Shown here: one piece after another, positions 59,730 through 59,829 of the stretch | How the letters are laid out: every line of letters starts with the position of its first letter | How positions within the stretch are numbered: the stretch's first letter is position 1 | Assembly: GCA_016183235.1 (NCBI GenBank) | Contig: JACPFA010000011.1 | Span: forward strand, 1 to 59,829 | Origin: Deltaproteobacteria bacterium | GTDB lineage: Bacteria; UBA10199; DSSB01; JACPFA01 | Length of the DNA stretch: 59,829 bases | Reading direction: 5' to 3' | Program-made: the position numbers and the translations under genes | The notes under the pieces: generated by a model | Told to the model about the DNA's origin: nothing | Database searches by the model: none | Seen by the model: the letters and a program-made list of their open reading frames with translations, nothing else

Positions 59730-59829
59730 GGAAATGATATAAAAGATCTGCCATAACCAGGAGGTGATGAATGGCAGACATCAATAAGCGTGAGGCGAGG
59801 GAGCGGCATTGGCAGGGGAAGATTGAGGC
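59726..59829 (+). mobile_element. left end of an IS66-type insertion sequence (runs off the window)
   Basis: GTAAGG at 59726 resembles the GTAA terminus of IS66 elements and sits exactly where the DUF1016 gene is cut. From ATG 59771 (AGGAGGTG upstream) the reading frame MADINKREARERHWQGKIEA matches the start of the IS66 accessory protein TnpA. The element continues beyond the window. Confidence 0.68.
59771..59829 (+). CDS. IS66-type accessory protein TnpA (5' part only)
   Basis: The first 19-20 codons, read to the window end, give REARERHWQGKIEA, the characteristic opening of IS66 TnpA-like proteins. The Shine-Dalgarno AGGAGG is 8-9 bases upstream. Identity rests on a short stretch. Confidence 0.6.
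   Translation, partial: MADINKREARERHWQGKIE

Overview
The window looks like the chromosome of a Gram-negative bacterium of the deltaproteobacterial sphere (Desulfobacterota/Bdellovibrionota-like, probably uncultured). The reasons are gene order and protein style: pheA-tyrA-aroA-rpsA-sppA-ihfB, thrS-infC-rpmI-rplT-pheS-pheT-ihfA-merR-tRNA-Pro, a periplasmic M23 lipoprotein beside surE-pcm, and a Cys-rich lipoprotein with DNDFDG repeats. The exact lineage cannot be fixed from sequence reading alone. No phage genome, integrase or CRISPR array was seen.

Layout. 0.3-8.2 kb: ferritin-like protein, aromatic amino acid genes (pheA, tyrA, aroA), ribosomal protein S1, SppA protease, IHF-beta, HIT hydrolase and a LapA-like membrane protein. 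8.3-15.9 kb: an accessory cluster with a minus-strand operon (DmpG-like aldolase, a hydroxyacid-dehydrogenase homologue lacking two catalytic residues, an unknown protein). It is followed by three tandem paralogous membrane-anchored small proteins, a B12-binding radical SAM protein, a Gly/Ala-rich small protein and a MeaB GTPase. 16.1-24.3 kb: tRNA-Val, a DUF4160/DUF2442 pair and the thrS-to-merR translation/IHF cluster, then a small transposon-like element and tRNA-Pro. 24.3-28.8 kb: membrane proteins around ogt, then yjbQ, surE, pcm and an M23 peptidase. 28.8-36.4 kb: apt and the complete trpEGDCFBA set. 36.8-45.4 kb: ECF sigma/anti-sigma-like pair, isomerase, TPR lipoprotein, leuS, holA, an AAA ATPase and rpsT.

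45.5 kb to the end is a genetic-exchange zone. It holds a broken gene of unknown function, two divergent hipBA toxin-antitoxin modules, a decayed third hip locus, an MBOAT acyltransferase, a DUF47-PiT phosphate transport pair, an arsR-arsC-arsP arsenic operon, CopG- and XRE-type antitoxin genes without intact toxins, and a DUF1016 gene cut short by what appears to be an IS66-type element.

The most unusual feature is a set of long intergenic palindromes (about 80-240 bp) that punctuate the whole window, three of them inside the trp gene set. Copies of one family share an almost identical core or apex, while their arms differ from locus to locus yet stay almost perfectly complementary within each copy. 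Some arms run into the 3' ends of neighbouring genes. One different palindrome, between merR and tRNA-Pro, is flanked by an exact 8-bp direct repeat and looks like a MITE. A second point of interest is the 8.3-14.6 kb cluster, which may be an undescribed modification or biosynthetic system.
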